A program made the position numbers and the translations under genes. 64,000 nucleotides of DNA from Alteromonas profundi (GTDB lineage Bacteria > Pseudomonadota > Gammaproteobacteria > Enterobacterales > Alteromonadaceae), in the NCBI RefSeq assembly GCF_010500865.1, contig NZ_JAAAWN010000013.1, positions 1 through 64,000 on the forward strand. The letters run 5' to 3'. Of this stretch, positions 36,264 to 44,194 are shown in pieces. A model generated the notes under the pieces. The model was not told the DNA's origin. It searched no databases and saw only the letters and a program-made list of their open reading frames with translations. The first letter of the stretch is position 1; each line of letters begins with the position of its first letter.

Positions 36264-38572
36264 CAATATCTCTCATACAATTTATCAATCATGTTTTTAG
36301 CTATAGCTTTCCAACTAAGCCTATGTCTGCCTATTCTGATGTCATTATTGATACCATCTAAATTACTTAAAATAGATAATACTTCACTGGATTCAGAATA
36401 AAATAATCCGTTATTTTTTGTGTAAAATCTTGACGATTTCAAATCGGATGTCACAATCAGTGTATTTGCCGCTATAGCTTCTAATACTGCGTTGTTAGCC
36501 GCTCCACCTTTCAAAGGAAGAAACATCAACTCAGCTCGTCTATAGAACCAATGCAGCGTTCTATCTTCTACCCCCTCATTAAACAACAGTATGTTTTTGT
36601 CTTCATTACTAAGCTCTAGTTCTAACCCGCGAGATAGTGCAACGAAATAAACATCTTCTCTTTCTCTGAATGCTCTAGCAACTTCTAAGAACATATCATA
36701 GTCACGCAGCCAGTTTCCTACAGTAAGGCATACCTTTTTACCTTTTAGCTGGCGCTGAATGGTCTCTACCTCACTTTTAGCAGGGCCAGCTAAATCGAAA
36801 GCGATACTCGGCTTGTAATGCTCAGCTGACACACCATGGGGCACTACAACTAGTTTTTCTTCTGGAACACCCAATCTAAGGAATGCTTCTTTTTGGCACG
36901 GCGACATTAAATGAATAGTATCAAATGCACTTAAAAAAGATGGTTCAGATACTAGTTCTTTCATTACATCATCAGGCTGGTGGAATGTGGCTACTATTTT
37001 AGGGCCATTATTTAACAAGCCTTTCATTTTAGCCATGGCCACAAGTAAGCCCGCATGCTCACCATCAACAAAATGTATTACGTCGTATTGATTAAAATTC
37101 TTTAATATTTCGCTCTCTATATCGAAAGAGTTGACTTGATACGACTTTAATATTTTGCTAAATTTTTCAAATACTTCCCATCGTTTACCATCATTGGCGA
37201 ATTTAGCATCTTGATGACCTAAAGGGACAAGAACCTCAGTAGCTTCATAGCCATTTTCTGGTAAATATTCTACAAAACCACCCGGGCCCGATAGCTTAGT
37301 AAAATGTCCATAGTGGGTTCGTACTACCAGTATTTTTTTTAGTTTATGATCAGGGTTCGTATTTGCGTCTTCTTGCTGACAAGAAATCCTCTGTTTTATA
37401 TGCTCACCAAAATCGCCCAATAGGGTTTGTAAATAGGACGAATGATAAAGCCGAGGAGATAGTGGCTCAAATGTACTCTCACGCAATGTGGTAGCTAGCT
37501 GTTGAGAATTACCGTATTCTACCGAACCAAACGTAGCCCCAATGAGTGTTAACTCTTTCTCATGCCATGTATTGGCACTTACTATTACCCTTTTCCCCTG
37601 TGCGTGGCGCAATACGTCCCAAAGGACACCCGATGTTTTGTGGCCATATCCTTCAGGGTCGTATAGCATTAAATAACAAGAGGCCGAAGCTAATAACGCT
37701 TCATACTGCGCCTTTTTAAGGTTACCCCTAATTATGCTTACATTTGGCGTACCACTATTTTCCAGCTTATTTATGAGAGGCTGATAAACATCTGAACCTG
37801 GAAATTCGTCATTATAGTGAAAGACAAATTCTGTATCTGGGCAGCTATTACCAATCTCGCAAATAGCGTCTACCGTAAACTCAATTCCCTTATCCCATTT
37901 TGGCCCGCCTAGGTACGCAAGCACTTTGTTACCGCTAGGCTTATTCACTTCGATGCCTCCGCCACAAACGGATGGATGTAAACGTACTTCACCATTAGGC
38001 CAAATCATTTGATACGCATCAACGTACATTTGAGTAGGGCTATCAATGAAAAAGTTAACTCCTTGTTCATTTTTCAACTTGTCAAACAGCGAGAATGCAA
38101 ATTTATGCCGCATGAACTCACGGATAGAAGCGGTAGTGCACTCACCAAACTCTACTACCCTACCTGGAGAAAACATAGTGGAAATAAAAACCGAGTACGA
38201 AGTAGCGTTAAGCTTCAAAAGTACTCTGGCAATTGCTTCGTATAAATAGCTAAAGGCAGTATGAATGATTAAACAATCGTTTTGGTTTAATTCAATCAAA
38301 TTAAATAGAGAAAGTAATTTTTGGGAAAAGTTGTCTCGAATTTCAATATATTCGGCATTGGGTAAGTTATGGTAATTTACCGGGTATAAATTAATATCGA
38401 AGAAAGGAATAATTTCAGCATTTAAATCTACTGTGCTGTGTTCCAAATTTTTTCCAGACACTATAACAACGTTATCGTCACTACATGCTGATACAATTTG
38501 GTTATTAACTACCATATGGTGGGAATCTTGGTGCTCAAAACCAGGGTCAATGACTATCCATCTACGACTCAT
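36263..38572 (-). CDS. Tandem glycosyltransferase, two GT-B modules
   Basis: The 769-residue protein contains two glycosyltransferase-like halves. The N-terminal half (1-385) starts WIVIDPGFEHQDSHHMVVNN and includes VLAYLGGPKWDKGIEFTVDA and LYDPEGYGHKTSGVLWDVLR; it is a paralogue of the gene at 43010. The C-terminal half (from about 395) starts ILVVRTHYGHFTKLSGPGG, has KLVVVPHGVSAEHYKPS, VCLTVGNWLRDYDMFLEVAR and LKGGAANNAVLEAIAANTLI, a family 4 GT-B. Two successive transfers by one polypeptide are plausible. It overlaps the genes on both sides by a few bases. Confidence 0.85.
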   Translation of the reverse strand: MSRRWIVIDPGFEHQDSHHMVVNNQIVSACSDDNVVIVSGKNLEHSTVDLNAEIIPFFDINLYPVNYHNLPNAEYIEIRDNFSQKLLSLFNLIELNQNDCLIIHTAFSYLYEAIARVLLKLNATSYSVFISTMFSPGRVVEFGECTTASIREFMRHKFAFSLFDKLKNEQGVNFFIDSPTQMYVDAYQMIWPNGEVRLHPSVCGGGIEVNKPSGNKVLAYLGGPKWDKGIEFTVDAICEIGNSCPDTEFVFHYNDEFPGSDVYQPLINKLENSGTPNVSIIRGNLKKAQYEALLASASCYLMLYDPEGYGHKTSGVLWDVLRHAQGKRVIVSANTWHEKELTLIGATFGSVEYGNSQQLATTLRESTFEPLSPRLYHSSYLQTLLGDFGEHIKQRISCQQEDANTNPDHKLKKILVVRTHYGHFTKLSGPGGFVEYLPENGYEATEVLVPLGHQDAKFANDGKRWEVFEKFSKILKSYQVNSFDIESEILKNFNQYDVIHFVDGEHAGLLVAMAKMKGLLNNGPKIVATFHQPDDVMKELVSEPSFLSAFDTIHLMSPCQKEAFLRLGVPEEKLVVVPHGVSAEHYKPSIAFDLAGPAKSEVETIQRQLKGKKVCLTVGNWLRDYDMFLEVARAFREREDVYFVALSRGLELELSNEDKNILLFNEGVEDRTLHWFYRRAELMFLPLKGGAANNAVLEAIAANTLIVTSDLKSSRFYTKNNGLFYSESSEVLSILSNLDGINNDIRIGRHRLSWKAIAKNMIDKLYERY

Positions 38573-39158
38573 TGACTAACTCCTTTACAAAGCCATTGAA
38601 ATAATCTGCTATTTTATCAGAATTGTTGGGATACGGGTAAACGTCACACGTGGTATCGACAGTGCCGGTAAGTAAAGCAAAACGAAGAACGGAAAGGTCG
38701 AATTTACTGTGTATTGGCGCGAGCAGTATACGAGATATAGGTAATGAAAGACTACGGTTTGCCCCCCCATTTTCCGGCTGTGCTTCAAGATTTATTTCAG
38801 CGTAGGTATTACATGGCGATAACGATTTGAGGACGATAAATTGCGCTTGGTTAAAAGAAAAATAATCAAACTTTTCAAAATGGAACCGGTTATCGGAATT
38901 ATTAAGCCTACCTAAAACCGTATTTTCGTCTAAAAAATCAATTCTTACGCTTATGTAAATGTCTTTATCAACATTCGCCTCAGAAAAAATTTCAAGTTTC
39001 TCCCCGGCCCAGTTAAAATCATCTCCACAATAAACCTCTCTGTCGTAGGTACCTACAACAAGTAAACGCTTATTGTCTTTTACCTGAAGCGCCTGCGCCT
39101 CTAAGACGTCCATGCTTGTAACGTGAGAATTTGCGGTAAACTCAAAAAGATTAGGCAT
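38562..39158 (-). CDS. Hypothetical beta-rich protein
   Basis: I do not recognise this 198-residue protein. It is mostly beta (KRLLVVGTYDREVYCGDDF, EKLEIFSEANVDKDIYISVR) and lacks signal peptide, membrane segments and nucleotide motifs. It overlaps the genes upstream by 8 and downstream by 11 bases, sandwiched between two glycosyltransferases. A carbohydrate-binding or scaffold role is possible but not shown. Confidence 0.6.
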   Translation of the reverse strand: MPNLFEFTANSHVTSMDVLEAQALQVKDNKRLLVVGTYDREVYCGDDFNWAGEKLEIFSEANVDKDIYISVRIDFLDENTVLGRLNNSDNRFHFEKFDYFSFNQAQFIVLKSLSPCNTYAEINLEAQPENGGANRSLSLPISRILLAPIHSKFDLSVLRFALLTGTVDTTCDVYPYPNNSDKIADYFNGFVKELVNES

Positions 39159-40479
39159 GAACTAATTCTCCCTCTATAGTTTTGGCATAGAGTTCAACTA
39201 GTTCGTTGGCTATCTTTTCAAACGAGTACCTATGAAAGCACCTCTGCCGCCATTCAAGGGCCGTTTCGTTTAAGCTAGGTAATTTGCCCCCTAACACTAG
39301 ATCTATCATTTGGCGCGAAAACTCTTTCTCTGACATACTATCAACCAAAACACCATTTTCATTTGGAACCACAATATCGGGGATTCCGCCAACGCGAAAA
39401 CCTAGCACGGGGCAGGCGCACATTAATGATTCCAAAATGACATTTGCAAAATTTTCTTCTATTGATGTAAATGCCAATAAGTCTGCTACCCGAAACAAGT
39501 CTCTTACCTGTTCTTCTTTCAGTATACCTAGGTGTCTATAACCTACATTTGGGTGAGTAGGCTGCAATTGGTGATTTCCACCTCCAAATGCCACAAACGT
39601 AATACGTTTGTTAAAACCGCTTCCGTATAAACTTCGATTCAATGCTTTGAATGCTTGCTCGAAGTAATTAAAACCTTTTCTAATCTCGTGGTTGTTTTCA
39701 GCGCCTGAAACTATCAATATTTCATCGGAATCAAAACCAAAGGCCTCACGAATAACTTTTTGCTGCGCGTATGTAGCAGGGGAAAAGAAGTCTGTGTCTA
39801 TACAGTTTCTTAATACCGTACTACTTTTCTTACCAAGTGACTTTCCAATTGTTGACGCTTGATATGCTTCATTCAACCAGTCGCTTGGAAATATGTAGTG
39901 GGGTTTTACGTAGCTGTAACAATCGAGCTTTTCGCGCATTGAAGCGCTGATTAACTTAAACTTATCATTCTTTAATTGTGGACAAGTCTCACACCCAATA
40001 GCAAACCCATTACAACCGGCGTCGTAATGGCATGCGCCAGTAAAGTGATTCATATCATGGCCGGTTACTACAACTTTTATATCATTGTCTTTTAGCTTTT
40101 TGAGGAGCGCGGAGCTCACAAGGTTAGAAGTCCAATGACAATGTACAATATCAAAGCCCATCTCTCGTATAAACGCGAATAACCGTGCATCGAACGTTGT
40201 TGTTGAGCGCCAAAGTGACATGTAGGTATTGCTGATATCTGTCCTGTTATTCTCCAAATAGTTTTGAAAAATAAGATCGGTTTTTAAGAATTCAGGCATA
40301 GGTGCAGAGATATATACATCATCGCCATCAGAGATAATGTCAACACTACTACTTTGCCAATCTTGACGCACATACAAATGTTTAACTTCGTGGCCCGCTT
40401 TTCGTAATGCAATGGCTTGACGATTTGCAGCTGTCGTCGCGCCTCCCCCACTATTTGTAGATATTTTTAATATTTTCAT
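39151..40479 (-). CDS. Glycosyltransferase family 4
   Basis: The 442-residue protein starts MKILKISTNSGGGATTAANR with the glycine-rich acceptor loop. DIVHCHWTSNLVSSALL, VVVTGHDMNHFTGACHY and the cysteine-containing CNGFAIGCETCPQLK follow, then ILIVSGAENNHEIRKGFNYF and FTSIEENFANVILESLMCAC with the EX7E-type motif. The D-M-N-H / C-H-Y-D pattern is common among transferases of the WcaC/WcaL type. It is a GT4 enzyme in the same transcript. Confidence 0.88.
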   Translation of the reverse strand: MKILKISTNSGGGATTAANRQAIALRKAGHEVKHLYVRQDWQSSSVDIISDGDDVYISAPMPEFLKTDLIFQNYLENNRTDISNTYMSLWRSTTTFDARLFAFIREMGFDIVHCHWTSNLVSSALLKKLKDNDIKVVVTGHDMNHFTGACHYDAGCNGFAIGCETCPQLKNDKFKLISASMREKLDCYSYVKPHYIFPSDWLNEAYQASTIGKSLGKKSSTVLRNCIDTDFFSPATYAQQKVIREAFGFDSDEILIVSGAENNHEIRKGFNYFEQAFKALNRSLYGSGFNKRITFVAFGGGNHQLQPTHPNVGYRHLGILKEEQVRDLFRVADLLAFTSIEENFANVILESLMCACPVLGFRVGGIPDIVVPNENGVLVDSMSEKEFSRQMIDLVLGGKLPSLNETALEWRQRCFHRYSFEKIANELVELYAKTIEGELVHA

Positions 40480-40554
40480 GCTGTGATTGCTTGTTACTGC
40501 CCTGTTGACGAATATTAAATTTATTAATTCTTAAAACTGCAAAGTAAATGCGAG

Positions 40555-41829
40555 TTACCAAAATTTTTGTTTTGCTAAAGGTAAATAGTACCAGTCATCC
40601 CACTGCTTCTCGATCCTCTCGTAACCAATTTTAGATAACAGTTCAAAAATGAGCCCCCGTTGTGCCTCGAAATTATGTTCAACAGTTATTAAAGCAATAT
40701 TCCACTTATCAAAGGGGAAACTATGTAAAATGGAGTATTCGCTCCCCTCTGTATCTATGCTTAAATAGTCAATATTTTTAGGCGCGTTATGTTTCAATAA
40801 AAAGTCATTTAAAGAAACAGTTTCTTTTTTGATTATCTTTCCTTGATTCTCGTAGTCTTTTACTTTCTCTTTATGCATTCCTTTAGCTGCAAAGTCCTGT
40901 ATACCGCCGAACTCGTCTGCCAAAACAAAGTCGACGGTATCTCCAGTTTTGGATGAGATACATTCGTTGCTACAAACTTGCTTGCGGTTTGTTTGCAATT
41001 TTTCAAAAAATTTAGGGTTAGGCTCAGCTAGTAAACCTGCCCAACCAAACTCCTTTTCAAGTAAAAACGTATTACTAAGTAAAACGCCATCTGTTGCGCC
41101 AAACTCAACAAAGAAGCCGTTTCGTTTATAAGAAAACCATTCTAATACCCAGAGATCTTGCCCAAGCTGGGAAGGGGATAATGCCGACAAGCGCTCTAAA
41201 AAACTTGCTTCATTGTCTGATTCACTCGTTTTGGTGTATAACTGATTTTTCTGGTGCATCAATGTGATGTTGTGATTTACCAATTCTAATTCAGTTTTAA
41301 TAGAATTTAGTTTCGCATCAATAACTGAAGGGCGTGCGCTCAAATCAATACCCGCAACATCTGTCGTCAACTTATCGCATGCATCTTTAACTAAACCTAA
41401 TGAAGATAATTCAGATGTATACCTAATTTCTACTAGACTTTTCGCTAACGCGCTTCCGACAACGAAAGCCAGCGCTTCTTCAAAATAAAGTCGCGCCTTC
41501 TTACCATCGCCCTTGAGCGCATGAGCTCGAGCTACTGTGTTTAGCAGGTTTGAAAATATCACTCGGTTAATTATATCGGCATTTAAGTTTTTACTTTTTG
41601 CTATCTGCATAAGTTTACTAGATTCAGCGCTATCACCCATCTCGTGATAAGCGGCTGCAAATAAAACGGCAAACCAGCCATACTGATCCTGCGCGGAAAT
41701 ACTCTCATATTCACATTCAACTAAACTTTCCCAACTAGCTGTTAACCAAAGAAATTTAATATGGTCGCTTTCTTTATTTGAATGGTTGTTATTGATAATT
41801 TCTATGTCGAAAGGCAAGAACTTTGTCAT
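40555..41829 (-). CDS. Helical-repeat plus FkbM methyltransferase fusion
   Basis: Of 424 residues, about 1-190 are helical with TPR-like pairs (WFAVLFAAAYHEMGDSAESS, AHALKGDGKKARLYFEEAL). Residues from about 215 form an FkbM methyltransferase: GFFVEFGATDGVLLSNTFLL is the SAM loop, GWAGLLAEPNPKFFEKL the acidic segment, and IDYLSIDTEGSEYSILHSF the family signature. It should methylate a glycan hydroxyl; the N-terminal part may bind protein partners. The start lies one base past the upstream stop. Confidence 0.85.
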   Translation of the reverse strand: MTKFLPFDIEIINNNHSNKESDHIKFLWLTASWESLVECEYESISAQDQYGWFAVLFAAAYHEMGDSAESSKLMQIAKSKNLNADIINRVIFSNLLNTVARAHALKGDGKKARLYFEEALAFVVGSALAKSLVEIRYTSELSSLGLVKDACDKLTTDVAGIDLSARPSVIDAKLNSIKTELELVNHNITLMHQKNQLYTKTSESDNEASFLERLSALSPSQLGQDLWVLEWFSYKRNGFFVEFGATDGVLLSNTFLLEKEFGWAGLLAEPNPKFFEKLQTNRKQVCSNECISSKTGDTVDFVLADEFGGIQDFAAKGMHKEKVKDYENQGKIIKKETVSLNDFLLKHNAPKNIDYLSIDTEGSEYSILHSFPFDKWNIALITVEHNFEAQRGLIFELLSKIGYERIEKQWDDWYYLPLAKQKFW

Positions 41830-41830
41830 C

Positions 41831-42994
41831 TTAGTCGTGCTCTACTGACTGGTTTTCATTGAAAAAGAAACTTTTCAGCAAAGCCATTTGGTGCTCGACG
41901 CGTTGAAGCTCTTCGTCTAATCTTTGTTGACGATATTCTAGTTCGTTATTCTTTTTCCGTAACTGTTCATTTCTATTTTTAACTTTTTGCAGCTCTTCAC
42001 TTTTGTTCTGTAACTCGGCCACTTTGTTCTGTAACTGTTCGGCGTGTTGTTTTTTTTGCTGATGCTGAGCCCTAAACTTCTCTAAATTTCCTGAAAGTTC
42101 TTCATTTTCCTTTTGTAGCTTTACAACTTTACTTTGTAATTCTTCTGCCTGTTGGTTCTTTTTATGATGCTGGGCTCTGTTTTTTTCTAAGTTTTCCGAA
42201 AGTGTACTGTTTTCTTTAGCCAATAATGTATTCTGCTCTTTAAGCCCAGCTAGATCTTTGTCTAAGTTTTCCGAATTACTATTAATTTCTTTATTTTCTG
42301 ATTTCAAAGCTTCTATTTCTCTTTTAAGTGAAACTGTATTTTTTTCGGCCTTCTTCAGCTCGTTTTTTAATTCACTTATTTCAGGTATATTCTTTAAGAA
42401 AAGCACAGTATGGCTGTCAGTAGTCGTCGTGTGTATCAGCTCAAAACTTTCAATATTCGCCATGGTACTACTACTTTTTTCGTACAGATCGTTTTGAGGC
42501 ATTTGCACACATATATAGTCAAAACAACCTATCTTTTCTAAAGGTAGGTTTTGGAGCAATGCATTCTCAGCACCTTGCGCTGACACGATAAGTAAATTCG
42601 ACTTATTTTGGTCTTTTTCTAAGTTTGATAACAAATCCCCAATGTCTATTCCATTCACTTTTTTCTCTGAAATAAGCTTTATATTTGGGAATACTTCAAA
42701 TAATGAGGCTGGCTTGCAAAGTGAGTTGAAGCGGGGATTATTAAAAAAGTAAGCAGTGTGTTTTTCACTGTCAGTGGGTAACACCCACTCATTGATGACC
42801 TTTATGAATGGGTATTCTTTTGCTTTCCTTTTCAAGGCATCGCACAGATCGCCACAGGCCTCGACAGCAACCAATGAACCAGGCTGTGCTTCGCACAGGG
42901 TATCCATTACGACGCTGCTTCCTGCACCTATATAAACTACTGTTCCCAGGCTTTCTCCGATATTTTGAAGTAAACCCTCTAAATATTCCCTCAT
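41831..42994 (-). CDS. Rossmann-like (methyltransferase-type) domain plus long coiled coil
   Basis: The 387-residue protein has an N-terminal domain with TVVYIGAGSSVVMDTLCEAQ and SLVAVEACGDLCDALKRKA, which resembles a SAM-binding fold of the FkbM kind. Residues about 204-372 are an uninterrupted coiled coil. Within it residues 261-295 and 296-330 are a direct 35-residue duplication (both contain NLEK-x-RAQH). The architecture of methyltransferase plus coiled coil recalls WbdD-type chain terminators, which measure O-antigen length, but catalytic equivalence is inference. No membrane helix is visible at the C terminus. Confidence 0.65.
   Translation of the reverse strand: MREYLEGLLQNIGESLGTVVYIGAGSSVVMDTLCEAQPGSLVAVEACGDLCDALKRKAKEYPFIKVINEWVLPTDSEKHTAYFFNNPRFNSLCKPASLFEVFPNIKLISEKKVNGIDIGDLLSNLEKDQNKSNLLIVSAQGAENALLQNLPLEKIGCFDYICVQMPQNDLYEKSSSTMANIESFELIHTTTTDSHTVLFLKNIPEISELKNELKKAEKNTVSLKREIEALKSENKEINSNSENLDKDLAGLKEQNTLLAKENSTLSENLEKNRAQHHKKNQQAEELQSKVVKLQKENEELSGNLEKFRAQHQQKKQHAEQLQNKVAELQNKSEELQKVKNRNEQLRKKNNELEYRQQRLDEELQRVEHQMALLKSFFFNENQSVEHD
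42005..42214 (-). repeat. Tandem 105-bp coding duplication in coiled coil
   Basis: Codons 261-295 and 296-330 of the gene at 41831 encode near-copies, each five heptads long, sharing NLEK, RAQH, AE-x-LQ and KV patterns in register. Confidence 0.75.
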
Positions 42995-43009
42995 AAACTC
43001 ACTCTTTTT

Positions 43010-44188
43010 TTAGCTTTTAAGCCATGTTATTAAATTTTTGAACAGGCAATCGAAATAACCACTCTCTTTCAATTGCGTATCTATGGCAGCGGGGGGAGTA
43101 TGGCTACCGGCCTCAAATGAATACCTATGTCCGATTCGGTCAAACTCGCGTGATAGCCAACACCGACCGTTTAAAACAACTGGTATTGAAAAAAAGCTAG
43201 CTAACCACGCTAACCCTGAACTTTTATATTGGTACACTCGCGGGTTGTAAGTACAATAAATAGTATCTAGCGTACCAAACTTTTCTACTAATTTGTCCGG
43301 GTCCCAGAATTCGTTAAAAAGATGAACCTGCTCGTGCTTAGCGCTAAGCTTATTCAACGCTTCAATAGTTTGCTGAAGTTCTGCATGCTCCCAAGCTAAC
43401 GTATATTGTATTAATAGCGTGACGTTTTCGTTGTAGTCACTTAATAGTTTACTAACTAAACCAGGCACGCTACAAAACCCCTTGTTCATTTTCGCGTCAC
43501 CGAAGTACAATAATATACAGGGGGGCTGGCCAGGATGCTTATAAGACACTTCTATCTGCTCCCAAGGAAGTAGATAGCAGGGGTGTATACCCTTCAATTG
43601 TACATTCAAACCTTCATAATATTGCAGCGTTTCAATATCAGAAGCGTACAGTTGAACCCCTTTCTTTTTAGAAAGTGCTGAAAAAGCTTGGCCATAACGG
43701 AAGTTACCTAACACATCATGAACATTATTAGGCGTAAACATGCAGCAAATTTTATGCGTACAATTCGCCAAATGACTAGGTTTATTCTGCGCTAAATAGA
43801 GAAAAGCTAAATTCAATGCTGCGGCATGATCGTAATTGAGGCAAGGATAGAAAAAAGTAATCTTTTGTGTGTTACTATGTTTTGCAATAGCTATACACCA
43901 AGCTTCTACATACTCGCTTGCAAGAGTTCGAATATAAGACTGAATTTGGGGATTCCCAACAGAATAGGCTGTATCGTAATTCTCGTAAAAATTAGTGTTA
44001 AAGTGCTTCACAACTTCAACACCACTTTTACTTGCTCGCGAAAGCAGAGCGGAATCTAGCAATTGATGAGAGATAAGCGTCAAACCTATACTTTCAAGCT
44101 CTTTATATCCCAAAAGGGTGCTTATAAGGGCCGCGTGGTGCCCACCCTCTTCCCTCATTCCCGGATCTATTACGTATACCTGAGCCAT
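43010..44188 (-). CDS. Glycosyltransferase-like protein, paralogue of the N-terminal half of the tandem enzyme
   Basis: The 392-residue protein starts QVYVIDPGMREEGGHHAALI. Later CILLYFGDAKMNKGFCSVPG and YCTYNPRVYQYKSSGLAWL align with the equivalent segments in the N-terminal half of the gene at 36263 (YLGGPKWDKG and LYDPEGYGHKTSGVLW). That supports a GT-B-like glycosyltransferase of a family I cannot name. It lies 6 bases after the large coiled-coil gene and 15 before the next. Confidence 0.7.
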   Translation of the reverse strand: MAQVYVIDPGMREEGGHHAALISTLLGYKELESIGLTLISHQLLDSALLSRASKSGVEVVKHFNTNFYENYDTAYSVGNPQIQSYIRTLASEYVEAWCIAIAKHSNTQKITFFYPCLNYDHAAALNLAFLYLAQNKPSHLANCTHKICCMFTPNNVHDVLGNFRYGQAFSALSKKKGVQLYASDIETLQYYEGLNVQLKGIHPCYLLPWEQIEVSYKHPGQPPCILLYFGDAKMNKGFCSVPGLVSKLLSDYNENVTLLIQYTLAWEHAELQQTIEALNKLSAKHEQVHLFNEFWDPDKLVEKFGTLDTIYCTYNPRVYQYKSSGLAWLASFFSIPVVLNGRCWLSREFDRIGHRYSFEAGSHTPPAAIDTQLKESGYFDCLFKNLITWLKS

Positions 44189-44194
44189 TAACTG

